Assembly: GCA_033549345.1 (NCBI GenBank)
Contig: JAWSUT010000003.1
Coordinates: 62,001-126,000, forward strand
Direction: 5' to 3'
DNA from: JAWSUT01 sp033549345
GTDB lineage: Bacteria > Bacillota > Dethiobacteria > Dethiobacterales > Dethiobacteraceae
DNA length: 64,000 nt
Position numbers and translations under genes: made by a program. The notes below the pieces were generated by a model, which did no database searches, was not told the DNA's origin, and worked only from the letters and a program-made list of their open reading frames with translations. Positions 56,125 to 64,000 of the stretch are shown in pieces (positions within the stretch are counted from its first letter, which is position 1; the number at the start of each line of letters is the position of its first letter).

Positions 56125-57858
56125 ATGAAGGACAGACAATGGTTTCTGTTTTCGTTGGGAATTATTGTATCCCTATTGGCCCTGATTGGGATCTTTACCG
56201 TGATGGAAGGCCAGAACATGATTCAGCCCCGCACGATCGGCCTGATTTTCTTCTTTGGTACAGTCGCCCTTTACGCCGTGGTAGGCTTGCTGGTTTCAGC
56301 CCGGAAAGTTGCCGACTACTATGTGGCCGGCCGTGACATTCCCGCGTTTTACAACGGAATGGCCGGTGGCGCGAACTGGATGAGTGCTGCTTCCGTTATC
56401 GGTATGGCAGGTACCATTTATCTCTTAGGTTACGACGGCCTGGCCTATATTATGGGCTGGACCGGCGGCTACGTTCTTTTAGCGCTTTTGATCGCACCGT
56501 ATATCCGTAAAATGCGGGCCTATACAGTGCCTGACTTTATGGCCGCCCGTTACGGCGGCAATGTGGCCCGGGGCCTTTCCGTTTTTGCCGCGTTGGCGAT
56601 GAACGTTGTCTACCTGATTCCGCAGTTTATGGGTATCGGCATGATTGCCAGCCGTTTTCTCGGCCTGCCGTTTGAGTGGGGCGTTTTCGTCGCCCTGGCG
56701 GTTATTCTGCTCTGCACATTCTCCGGCGGTATGCGCGGTGTTACCTGGGTATCTGTTGCCCAATACCTGGTGATTATTGTGGCTTATCTGGTACCGCTGG
56801 TGCTGCTCTCCACACGCTTGACAGGCAACCCTATCCCCTGGCTGGCATACGGCCGGGCGCTGCAATCGATCGACTCCTTCGAGGTTGCCAACGGGATGAC
56901 ACGTTATGTGCAGCCGTTTACCAACATGAGCATGGCTAATACACTTGGGTTGATTTTCTGCCTGATGGTAGGCACGGTAGGCCTGCCCCACGTGCTGACC
57001 CGTTTCTATACGGTAAAATCAGTCCGTGAATCACGGATCAGCGTGGGCTGGTGCCTGCTGTTCATTATTCTGGTTTATGTTTCCGCACCGGCAAAAGCCG
57101 CTCTTGTCAGAAATGAAATCTACACCAATCTTGTGGGAACACAGATTGCAGAAATGCCGGAATGGGTTGACAGATGGGGTGAGCAGGGGCTTGTCGCTGT
57201 GGAAGACCAAAACGGTGACGGCGTTCTGCAGTTCCCCGAACTAAAACTGCACGCCGACATGATTGTTGTGGGCACACCGGAAATCGCCAATATGCCCTAC
57301 ACCGTTTCAAGCCTGATTGGCGCCGGTGGTATGGCGGCGGCCGTTTCCACGTCCCTTGGTCTGCTGATGGTGCTTGCCGCCGGCGTGGCACATGATATCT
57401 ACAAGAAGATGCTTAACCCGAACGCCTCGGAGGGAACCGTCCTATTCTGGTCCCGGGCCGTACTGGTGGTTGTGGCCGCATTGTGTGCCCTGGCCGCTCT
57501 GACTAAGCCGGCGTTAATTGTGGTCATGGTTGCCTGGGCGTTCTCCATTGCCGCCGCGTCCTTCTTCCCGGCGGTCTTTCTGGGAATCTGGTGGCGGCGT
57601 GCTAATACCACAGGTGCCGTCGCCGGGATGGCCGTCGGTCTGGTTGTGACAATCAGCTATATCATCCTTTCCCATTTTTACGGGATAAAGATATTTGGTA
57701 TTGTGCCTGTTAATGCCGGTCTCTTTGGAGTACCAGCCAACTTCATTGTAACCTATGTGGTCTCAATGATGACCGAAGAGCCGCCCGAGGACATTCAGGA
57801 CCTGGTTACAGAGCTGCGCTATCCGCGGGCCACAAGGGAAATTGGTGAAGGCAATTAG
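56125..57858 (+). CDS. actP: Cation/acetate symporter, sodium:solute symporter family
   Basis: This 577-aa membrane protein with about 13 helices belongs to the SSS family, ActP branch. VADYYVAGRDIPAFYNGMAGGANWMSAASVIGMAG is the family signature, and GLPHVLTRFYTVKSVRESR a conserved loop. Between helices it carries DQNGDGVLQFPE at residues 361-372, a 12-residue EF-hand-like loop with Asp, Asn, Asp, Gly and Glu in the expected places. It takes up acetate with sodium or protons. It lies downstream of DUF485 and upstream of acs. Confidence 0.93.
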   Translation: MKDRQWFLFSLGIIVSLLALIGIFTVMEGQNMIQPRTIGLIFFFGTVALYAVVGLLVSARKVADYYVAGRDIPAFYNGMAGGANWMSAASVIGMAGTIYLLGYDGLAYIMGWTGGYVLLALLIAPYIRKMRAYTVPDFMAARYGGNVARGLSVFAALAMNVVYLIPQFMGIGMIASRFLGLPFEWGVFVALAVILLCTFSGGMRGVTWVSVAQYLVIIVAYLVPLVLLSTRLTGNPIPWLAYGRALQSIDSFEVANGMTRYVQPFTNMSMANTLGLIFCLMVGTVGLPHVLTRFYTVKSVRESRISVGWCLLFIILVYVSAPAKAALVRNEIYTNLVGTQIAEMPEWVDRWGEQGLVAVEDQNGDGVLQFPELKLHADMIVVGTPEIANMPYTVSSLIGAGGMAAAVSTSLGLLMVLAAGVAHDIYKKMLNPNASEGTVLFWSRAVLVVVAALCALAALTKPALIVVMVAWAFSIAAASFFPAVFLGIWWRRANTTGAVAGMAVGLVVTISYIILSHFYGIKIFGIVPVNAGLFGVPANFIVTYVVSMMTEEPPEDIQDLVTELRYPRATREIGEGN

Positions 57859-57931
57859 GTTTCCCTAGTGTTCCAGGACAGGGTGTTGTAATTTGGCACA
57901 ATAATAGTAAGCAAATTCTGAAGATTCATTC

Positions 57932-57960
57932 TTGTCATTCAATTTGATTCGATGTATAAT
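57932..57960 (+). promoter_or_regulatory. Sigma-A promoter of acs
   Basis: TTGTCA, 17 bp, TATAAT with TG directly before the -10 box. It lies about 170 bp upstream of the acs ATG. Confidence 0.8.
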
Positions 57961-57979
57961 GAGGTATAAAGGATAAGCA

Positions 57980-58108
57980 CCTGCAATAAACCATGACAAC
58001 AATGCAGCAGTGATTTCAAAGGGGCGATCCACTCAGTGCTTCCATGCTGCTCAGGGCAGTTGTTAAAGGGGGCCGGGCTTTGGCTCCGGCCCCCTGTCTT
58101 ATTGCAGG
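57980..58108 (+). ncRNA. Structured 5' leader of acs, possible cis-regulatory RNA
   Basis: CCTGCAATAA at 57980-57989 pairs perfectly with TTATTGCAGG at 58099-58108, closing a ~129-nt domain. Inside are GCAGCA/TGCTGC (58004-58009 with 58045-58050), a CTGC/GCAG stem near 58047-58058 and a strong GC hairpin GGGGGCCGG / CCGGCCCCC at 58068-58094. The T tail after the GC hairpin is weak. The ribosome site (AGGAGGGG) lies just after the closing stem. There is no T-box signature or riboswitch I know. Confidence 0.45.
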
Positions 58109-58132
58109 AATAATTTTTACAGGAGGGGAATT

Positions 58133-60103
58133 ATGACGGATACGAACGGTAAGTTGGTAACGGAAAAGGATAACGTCTATACTGCACCTCAGCAATTTAT
58201 TGATCAGGCACATATTCAGAGCATGGAAGATTATGAACAGATGTATAATCATTCCATTAGCGACCCTGATGCTTTTTGGGCAGAAATGGCCGGGCAGCTA
58301 CATTGGTTTAAACAGTGGGATAAGGTGGTTGAATACGATCTTGCTAAAGCTGAAATAGCTTGGTTTACAGGGGGCAAGCTCAATGTTTCCTACAACTGCC
58401 TTGACAGGCATGTAAATACCTGGCGGAAAAATAAAGCCGCTATTATCTGGGAAGGGGATACCCCCGGCGAGAGCCGGACATATACCTACCAAGAACTGCA
58501 TAGAGAAGTTAACCGGTTTGCGAATGTGCTGAAAAAGAAAGGTGTCAGTAAAGGTGACCGTATTGCCATTTATATGCCGATGATTCCGCAGTTGGCCATC
58601 GCTATGCTGGCCTGCACACGGCTTGGCGTGATTCACAGTATTGTTTTCGGCGGGTTCAGTGCGGAAGCACTCCGTGACAGAATAAATGACAGCAGTTGTA
58701 AGCTGCTGATTACAGCCGATGCAGGACTGCGCGGCGGCAAGCTGGTAAAGCTTAAAGATACAGTAGATGAAGCTTTGCAGGATACACCAAGCATTGAGGG
58801 TGCCATTGTTTACCGGCGTGCGGGTAATGACGTGTCAATGACTGACGGGCGCGACACCTGGTGGGATGATGAGATGTCCGCAGCGGATATCGGAGACTAC
58901 TGTGAGCCGGAAGAAATGGATGCTGAAGACCCGCTCTTTATTCTCTACACCAGCGGCAGCACCGGTAAGCCTAAAGGTGTGCTGCATACCACTGGCGGTT
59001 ATCTGACACATGTCTCTACGACCGCCAAGTACATTTTTGACATTAAAGATGAAGACACCTACTGGTGCACAGCGGATATCGGCTGGGTAACCGGACACAG
59101 CTATATCGTCTACGGGCCGTTGGCTCTTGGTGCTACCAGTTTGATGTTTGAAGGCATTCCCAACTACCCGAATCCGGACCGCTTCTGGGATGTGGTGGAA
59201 AAGTACCGTGTAAATATTTTCTACACGGCCCCCACTGCAATTCGAGCCATGATGCGTGATGGTGAGGAGTGGCCTAACCGGCATGATTTGAGCAGCCTGC
59301 GTCTGCTGGGTTCAGTCGGCGAGCCGATTAATCCGGAAGCGTGGATGTGGTATCACAGAGTGATTGGCAAAGAACGCTGCCCTATTGTGGATACCTGGTG
59401 GCAGACAGAAACCGGTGGAATATTGATTTCTCCCATCCCGGGCGCGATTCCTACAAAGCCCGGCTCCGCCACACGCCCCTTCTTTGGCGTGGACGCAGCC
59501 ATCATTCGTCAGGATGGTAGCGAAGCAGACGTGGATGAAGGTGGCTATCTGGTCATCCGCAAAGCCTGGCCAGGTATGATGCGTACTGTTTTCGGTGACC
59601 ATGAGCGGTTTAAGAACACGTATTTCTCACAATATCCCGGCTTTTACTTCACCGGTGACGGTGCTCGCAAGGACAAGGACGGCTATTTCTGGCTGATGGG
59701 CCGCGTCGATGACGTAATTAATATTTCCGGCCACCGCCTGGGCACAGCAGAAGTGGAAAGCGCTTTGGTTTCCCACCCCGCCGTAGCGGAAGCAGCCGTT
59801 GTGGGCTTCCCCCATGACATTAAAGGTGAAGGAATCCATTCCTATGTTATCCTCAGGGAAGGGTTTGAGGCCAGTGAGGATTTACGCAAAGAGCTGATTA
59901 AGCATGTCCGTAAAGTTATCGGACCGATTGCCACACCGGATCGTATCCAGTTTTCACCCGGCCTGCCGAAAACCCGCAGTGGCAAAATTATGCGCAGAAT
60001 TCTCCGCAAAATTGCCCACGGGGAAGTGGATGGAATTGGCGACACTTCTACCCTGGCCGATCCGTCCATTGTTGAGACACTGGCATCCGATCGTGTCGGC
60101 TAA
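58133..60103 (+). CDS. acs: Acetyl-CoA synthetase (AMP-forming)
   Basis: This 656-aa enzyme activates acetate to acetyl-CoA with ATP and CoA. The AMP-binding motif is [19 protein letters not shown], with [10 protein letters not shown] and [23 protein letters not shown] following. The C-terminal [15 protein letters not shown] holds the Lys that is reversibly acetylated in many Acs proteins. The length is standard. It has its own promoter and a long structured leader, and a terminator follows. Together with ActP it forms a high-affinity acetate route. Confidence 0.96.
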   Translation: MTDTNGKLVTEKDNVYTAPQQFIDQAHIQSMEDYEQMYNHSISDPDAFWAEMAGQLHWFKQWDKVVEYDLAKAEIAWFTGGKLNVSYNCLDRHVNTWRKNKAAIIWEGDTPGESRTYTYQELHREVNRFANVLKKKGVSKGDRIAIYMPMIPQLAIAMLACTRLGVIHSIVFGGFSAEALRDRINDSSCKLLITADAGLRGGKLVKLKDTVDEALQDTPSIEGAIVYRRAGNDVSMTDGRDTWWDDEMSAADIGDYCEPEEMDAEDPLFILYTSGSTGKPKGVLHTTGGYLTHVSTTAKYIFDIKDEDTYWCTADIGWVTGHSYIVYGPLALGATSLMFEGIPNYPNPDRFWDVVEKYRVNIFYTAPTAIRAMMRDGEEWPNRHDLSSLRLLGSVGEPINPEAWMWYHRVIGKERCPIVDTWWQTETGGILISPIPGAIPTKPGSATRPFFGVDAAIIRQDGSEADVDEGGYLVIRKAWPGMMRTVFGDHERFKNTYFSQYPGFYFTGDGARKDKDGYFWLMGRVDDVINISGHRLGTAEVESALVSHPAVAEAAVVGFPHDIKGEGIHSYVILREGFEASEDLRKELIKHVRKVIGPIATPDRIQFSPGLPKTRSGKIMRRILRKIAHGEVDGIGDTSTLADPSIVETLASDRVG

Positions 60104-60117
60104 TATAAATAAATCCT

Positions 60118-60153
60118 TCAGCAGTCCGGTCAATACGGGCTGCTGATTTTTTA
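60118..60153 (+). terminator. Terminator of acs
   Basis: TCAGCAG-t-CCG / CGG-g-CTGCTGA stem with a 7-nt loop, followed by TTTTTT. Confidence 0.8.
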
Positions 60154-60314
60154 TGGTAAATACTCTGCGTTACCAAGAGAATTGATTTAATAATGTATTA
60201 TGGAAAGGCAGATGTGTATATGATATTCTGTGTCTGTCGTAACGAAAAGCAGGAAAAATCACTGCCAATGGGCAATACTGAAAGGTAACGTCGAGAGACA
60301 AAGGAGGATGAGCA

Positions 60315-62756
60315 GTGGAACACAGAACAGTAAAACCGGAAGAGCTGCGCTATTATTGCGACCCGGCAGAGTTTGAATTTGAAACTACGGATTCGGTCCC
60401 ACCTCTTGAAGGCATTATTGGGCAGGAGCGGGCTGTACGGGCTATGGAGTTTGGATTGGCAATTAAGCGCCACGGCTACAACATTTTCATGACCGGCCTT
60501 ACCGGTACCGGAAAAAATTCATATGCCCAGACACTGGTAAATGAGGTGGCAGGTACGGAAGAGGTGCCTGATGACTGGTGTTATGTCTACAACTTTAACG
60601 ACCAGAGCCAGCCCATGTCTCTGCGTTTGCCCTGCGGACAGGGTGACCGGCTGAAGAAAGACATGGAAGAGCTGGTGGAGTCCCTTAAAATGGAAATTCC
60701 CAAGGCATTCGACGCAGACGATTACGAGCGCCATAAAGCGGAAATCTTCAAAACATTTCAGGAGACCCGTTCAAGTCTGCTTGAAGAATTAACGGGAATG
60801 GCAGCCGAACAGGGATTTGTCCTTAAACGGGCCAGTACAGGCTTTGTCAGCATACCGGTTGTGGATGGTAAGGAAATTTCCACAGAAGAGTTTGAGGCGC
60901 TTCCGGAAGAGCAGAAAGAAGAATTTGAACGGAAGTCGAATGAGATCCAGCTTAAAGCGATTCAGGTGATGCGTAAAATTCAAAACGCTGAAAAGGAAAT
61001 GAAGGCGAAGATTAAAGAGTTAGAAAATAAAATCGGCCTGTTTGCCGTAGGGTACCTGATTGATGAACTAAAAGAACGCTACAGCAAGGAAGAGTCGGTG
61101 GTAAGCTATCTGGAGGAAGTTCAGAAAGACATCCTGGATAACCTTGATGAGTTCCGCGGCGGAGATGATGAAGAGGCAATGCCGCTGCCCTGGATGCGTA
61201 AAAAGGGCGATCCGGGTTATAAGTATCGTGTTAACCTCGTTGTGGACAACAAAGAAACAACCGGTGCGCCGGTGATTGTGGAAACAAATCCTACATACTA
61301 CAACCTGGTGGGACGGGTGGAATACGAGAATAAAATGGGTATGGTAACCACCGACTATACTATGATTAAGGCCGGCTCACTGCTGCGGGCAAACGGCGGG
61401 TATCTGATTGTTCAGGCCCGTGATGTGCTGACAAGCCCCGGTGCCTGGGAAGGTCTTAAGAGGGTGCTTAAAACCAGGGAAGCCTGCATGGAGAATCTGG
61501 GGGAACAGTTTGGCCTGATGGCCATGTCCACCCTGCGCCCGCAGGCAATACCCGTAAGTGTCAAAGTAATCATGATCGGTAACCCCTATCTCTATCAGAC
61601 TCTTTACCATCTGGATGAAGACTTTCGTAAGTATTTTAAGGTCAAAGCCGATTTTGACACCGAGATGGATGCCTCCCGTGAGAACATGACGGAGATGGCC
61701 AGCTTTGTGGCCACTCATACGCAAAGAGAAAATGTCCGGCATTTTGACCGCACGGCAGTAGCAAAGCTGGTGGAATACAGTTCACGCCTGGCTGATCATC
61801 AGAAAAAACTAAGCACACGTTTCAATGAAATTGTGGAGATTATATATGAGGCGGATGCCTGGGCGGAAATGGCAGGCAAGGAAATTGTCAGTAATGAACA
61901 TGTTAAAAAAGCAATTGATGAAAAAGTGTACCGCTCTGATAAGTATGAACAAAAACTTCAGGAGCTTATGGATGAAGGAACTATCCTGCTGGATATGGAT
62001 GGTGAGAAAGTGGGGCAGGTCAACGGGCTATCTGTTTTAAATAGCGGTGATTATGTTTTTGGCCGTCCCTCGCGGATTACCGCGGTAACGTACCTTGGCC
62101 GACAGGGTATTGTCAATATTGAGCGTGAGACGAAAATGAGCGGGCGTATTCATGACAAGGGTTTGCTGATTCTTTCAGGCTACCTGGCATCCAAATTCGC
62201 CCAGAAAATTCCGCTGTCCCTCTCAGCCAGCCTGACATTTGAACAGCTCTACAGCGGTGTTGAGGGTGACAGCGCATCCAGCACGGAGTTATACGCGCTT
62301 CTCTCCAGTTTATCCGGTATCCCCCTCCGGCAGGATATTGCGGTCACCGGATCTGTCAACCAACTGGGTGAGATTCAGCCTATTGGCGGTGCCACATACA
62401 AAATAGAAGGCTTTTTTAAAGCCTGTAAGTTAAAAGGGCTTACGGGCAATCAGGGAGTGATGCTGCCGGTACAGAATGTTAAAAATCTTAACCTTGCAGA
62501 TGAAGTTGTGGATGCTGTGCGAGATGGAAAATTCCATATCTATGCGGTGAAGACGATAGCGGAAGGGATAGAGATCTTGACCGGTGTAACTGCGGGTGAG
62601 CCGGATGATGCCGGCGATTATCCCGCCGACACTGTTTTTGGCCGCGTGGCCAGACAGTTAAAAACATATAATGAATACCTTAAACAGTCGCAGGATGATG
62701 AGAAAGAGACAGGCAGCAGCAGCAAACATGACGGCTGCCCGGGAGGCTGCGGCTAA
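60315..62756 (+). CDS. LonB-like ATP-dependent protease
   Basis: This 813-aa member of the AAA_32/Lon-C family, common in Firmicutes and distinct from LonA, has Walker A GLTGTGKN near residue 61, a long coiled-coil-rich insert (residues ~110-270), the AAA lid and a Lon-type serine protease domain. The catalytic Ser653 (VEGDSASS) and Lys696 (GGATYKIEG) are 43 residues apart, the same spacing as Ser679/Lys722 of E. coli Lon. The start is GTG with AAGGAGG upstream. Substrates are unknown. Confidence 0.92.
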   Translation: MEHRTVKPEELRYYCDPAEFEFETTDSVPPLEGIIGQERAVRAMEFGLAIKRHGYNIFMTGLTGTGKNSYAQTLVNEVAGTEEVPDDWCYVYNFNDQSQPMSLRLPCGQGDRLKKDMEELVESLKMEIPKAFDADDYERHKAEIFKTFQETRSSLLEELTGMAAEQGFVLKRASTGFVSIPVVDGKEISTEEFEALPEEQKEEFERKSNEIQLKAIQVMRKIQNAEKEMKAKIKELENKIGLFAVGYLIDELKERYSKEESVVSYLEEVQKDILDNLDEFRGGDDEEAMPLPWMRKKGDPGYKYRVNLVVDNKETTGAPVIVETNPTYYNLVGRVEYENKMGMVTTDYTMIKAGSLLRANGGYLIVQARDVLTSPGAWEGLKRVLKTREACMENLGEQFGLMAMSTLRPQAIPVSVKVIMIGNPYLYQTLYHLDEDFRKYFKVKADFDTEMDASRENMTEMASFVATHTQRENVRHFDRTAVAKLVEYSSRLADHQKKLSTRFNEIVEIIYEADAWAEMAGKEIVSNEHVKKAIDEKVYRSDKYEQKLQELMDEGTILLDMDGEKVGQVNGLSVLNSGDYVFGRPSRITAVTYLGRQGIVNIERETKMSGRIHDKGLLILSGYLASKFAQKIPLSLSASLTFEQLYSGVEGDSASSTELYALLSSLSGIPLRQDIAVTGSVNQLGEIQPIGGATYKIEGFFKACKLKGLTGNQGVMLPVQNVKNLNLADEVVDAVRDGKFHIYAVKTIAEGIEILTGVTAGEPDDAGDYPADTVFGRVARQLKTYNEYLKQSQDDEKETGSSSKHDGCPGGCG

Positions 62757-62821
62757 AAACTTGAGTTTATCCGGGCAATTGGATACAATAGGAACACAGA
62801 CACAGTGGAAGGAATGGAAAC

Positions 62822-63880
62822 GTGAAATCGCTCCTCTCAGTTGAACAGTTCCTGGAAAACAGGCAACAATATTACTTAGTTGACGTGCGCTCGCCCGGAG
62901 AATTTACAAAGTCCAGTATTCCCGGTGCTGTAAATGTTCCGCTGTTTTCAGACGAAGAGCGGGCAGAGGTGGGCACCGCATATTGGCAGGAAGGGGCCGA
63001 CCGGGCCAAGCTGGTCGGCCTTTCACTGGTTTCCTCAAAGCTGTCAAAGATAGTGGAGGACATTCTCGAAGGTGCCGCAGGACGTGAAATTGTCCTTTAC
63101 TGTTGGCGGGGAGGTATGCGCAGCCGCAGTGTATTTTCCCTGCTCGAAGCTTTGGGGTACCCTGTTCGTCAACTGGTAGGCGGCTACAAGGCATTCCGAC
63201 GCCGGGTGGTAGCATTTTTTAAAGATACAAAACTTGATCTTCCTGTTTATGTTTTAAACGGCCTGACGGGCGTCGGCAAGACACTAGTCATCAAAAAACT
63301 GCTGGAAAAAGGGGCTCCTGCCCTTGACCTGGAAGGAATGGCAAACCACCGCGGCTCAGCTTTTGGTGCGGTGGGGTTGGGCCAGTCTCGCAGCCAGAAG
63401 GATTTTGAAGCACTGCTTTTTTTAGCTATGTACGATTTAAAAAATTCGCCATTTCTGATTGTGGAGGGTGAGGGCAAGAGAATAGGCCCTGTGGTTTTAC
63501 CGGATATGCTCTTTGCTGCTATGCATCATGGCCACCATATTTTACTGGAGGCCGGTCTTGATACGCGGGTTGAACGAATTGTTACGGAGTATCACGGCAG
63601 CGCAACCAATCGCGCAGAGCTGGCAGACGCTGTTTATGCCCTGCAGCAGAAACTGGGCCGGGAACAATGCGAGGAATTGGCCGGTTTGATTCGCCGTGGC
63701 GAGTATCTGCCCGCAGCCCAAAAGCTTTGCACCGATTATTACGACCTTTATTATCGGGATTCGCGACAAAAAAGAACTCATTATCTGGCTGTGGTTAATG
63801 TGGATGACCTGGACAAAGGCATTGCCGAGATTCTGGATTTAGCCGGCCGTTCCCTACAGGAAAAGGTGATTGATTCATGA
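62822..63880 (+). CDS. mnmH: tRNA 2-selenouridine synthase
   Basis: This 352-aa two-domain enzyme swaps sulfur for selenium in the wobble 2-thiouridine of Lys, Glu and Gln tRNAs. The rhodanese domain has Cys94 in YCWRGGMRS, equivalent to Cys97 of E. coli MnmH. The P-loop domain has GLTGVGKT at residues 147-154. Its presence implies the cell makes selenophosphate (SelD). The start is GTG. It overlaps the following gene by four bases. Confidence 0.95.
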   Translation: MKSLLSVEQFLENRQQYYLVDVRSPGEFTKSSIPGAVNVPLFSDEERAEVGTAYWQEGADRAKLVGLSLVSSKLSKIVEDILEGAAGREIVLYCWRGGMRSRSVFSLLEALGYPVRQLVGGYKAFRRRVVAFFKDTKLDLPVYVLNGLTGVGKTLVIKKLLEKGAPALDLEGMANHRGSAFGAVGLGQSRSQKDFEALLFLAMYDLKNSPFLIVEGEGKRIGPVVLPDMLFAAMHHGHHILLEAGLDTRVERIVTEYHGSATNRAELADAVYALQQKLGREQCEELAGLIRRGEYLPAAQKLCTDYYDLYYRDSRQKRTHYLAVVNVDDLDKGIAEILDLAGRSLQEKVIDS

Positions 63881-64000
63881 CCGAATATGGCGGTTTAGCC
63901 GAAATTTACGATACGTTGATGCTTGGCGTGGACTATGGAGAGTGGGCAGAGTATATCGAATCCCTTGTCAGACGTCACGGGGGTGTGCCGCAGAAAACCG
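63877..64000 (+). CDS. SAM-dependent methyltransferase, 3' end outside window
   Basis: The first 41 residues read YGGLAEIYDTLMLGVDYGEWAEYI, the N-terminal pattern of small class I SAM methyltransferases (Y..fA..YD.LM..vdY..W..y). The nucleotide-binding motif would lie beyond the window. It starts in an ATGA overlap with mnmH, so the two are translationally coupled. Confidence 0.75.
   Translation, partial: MTEYGGLAEIYDTLMLGVDYGEWAEYIESLVRRHGGVPQKT

Noticed and set aside
57885..57905. Sigma-54 promoter in front of acs (TTTGGCAC at ~57889)
   Set aside because: The -24-like GGCAC has no GC element 10 bp downstream; a consensus sigma-A promoter lies just after it.
57961..58132. T-box leader upstream of acs
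   Set aside because: No TGGNACC T-box sequence is present and acs is not an amino-acid gene.

Overview
This window looks like a chromosomal segment of an anaerobic, probably spore-forming Firmicute with c-type cytochromes. The evidence is a Spo0E-like protein, two DUF3231 proteins, YerC-PcrA-LigA-GatCAB synteny as in Bacillus and its relatives, two rubrerythrins, an oxygen-labile class I fumarase, a 2-ketoacid:ferredoxin oxidoreductase, tryptophanase and a diheme cytochrome. Paired YeeE/YedE sulfur-compound permeases and an ActP/Acs acetate system would fit a sulfur-metabolising relative of Dethiobacter, but this placement is inference and not a database result. Genes are dense and sit on both strands. 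There is no rRNA, CRISPR array, insertion sequence or integrase, and the only tRNA is an initiator tRNA-Met.

Layout. 1-5.5 kb: end of a metallo-hydrolase gene, a 47-aa membrane protein, DnaE, a family 4 uracil-DNA glycosylase and a rubrerythrin. 5.5-7.5 kb: two half-size YeeE permeases, a BON protein and a 51-aa basic protein. 7.6-11.4 kb: CopA behind a CsoR-like operator, and a lipoprotein. 11.4-23.2 kb: ACT protein, yerC, pcrA, ligA, a CcmC-like protein, a tiny diheme cytochrome, a thioesterase and gatCAB. 23.2-28.1 kb: CopB, GNAT and a DUF255 thioredoxin-like protein. 28.1-31.3 kb: an AT-rich accessory islet with small membrane proteins, a damaged HEPN/MNT toxin-antitoxin pair and a SieB-like fragment. 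31.5-38.9 kb: ddh, a Spo0E-like gene, tryptophanase, an MFS transporter, DUF3231 proteins and a second rubrerythrin.

38.9-47.2 kb is a branched-chain amino acid module. A PAS/sigma-54 activator is followed by a clear -24/-12 promoter, a leucine-type dehydrogenase and a four-gene oxidoreductase. In that enzyme the ferredoxin subunit is fused to a GltD-like NAD(P)H flavoprotein. An aminotransferase and tRNA-fMet follow. 48.5-53.3 kb is a C4-dicarboxylate operon (fumarase alpha/beta, malate dehydrogenase, and a soluble fumarate reductase pair lacking the covalent-FAD histidine and any membrane anchor). 53.3-60.1 kb has a nested inverted repeat, small genes, a CoA-transferase and the acetate pathway (DUF485-ActP, then Acs behind a structured leader). 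The window ends with a LonB-like protease, mnmH and the start of a methyltransferase gene.

The most interesting material is the sigma-54-controlled oxidoreductase with the fused flavoprotein, the unusual fumarate reductase, the structured acs leader, and the AT-rich islet with its truncated toxin. I found no unmistakably new multi-gene system.
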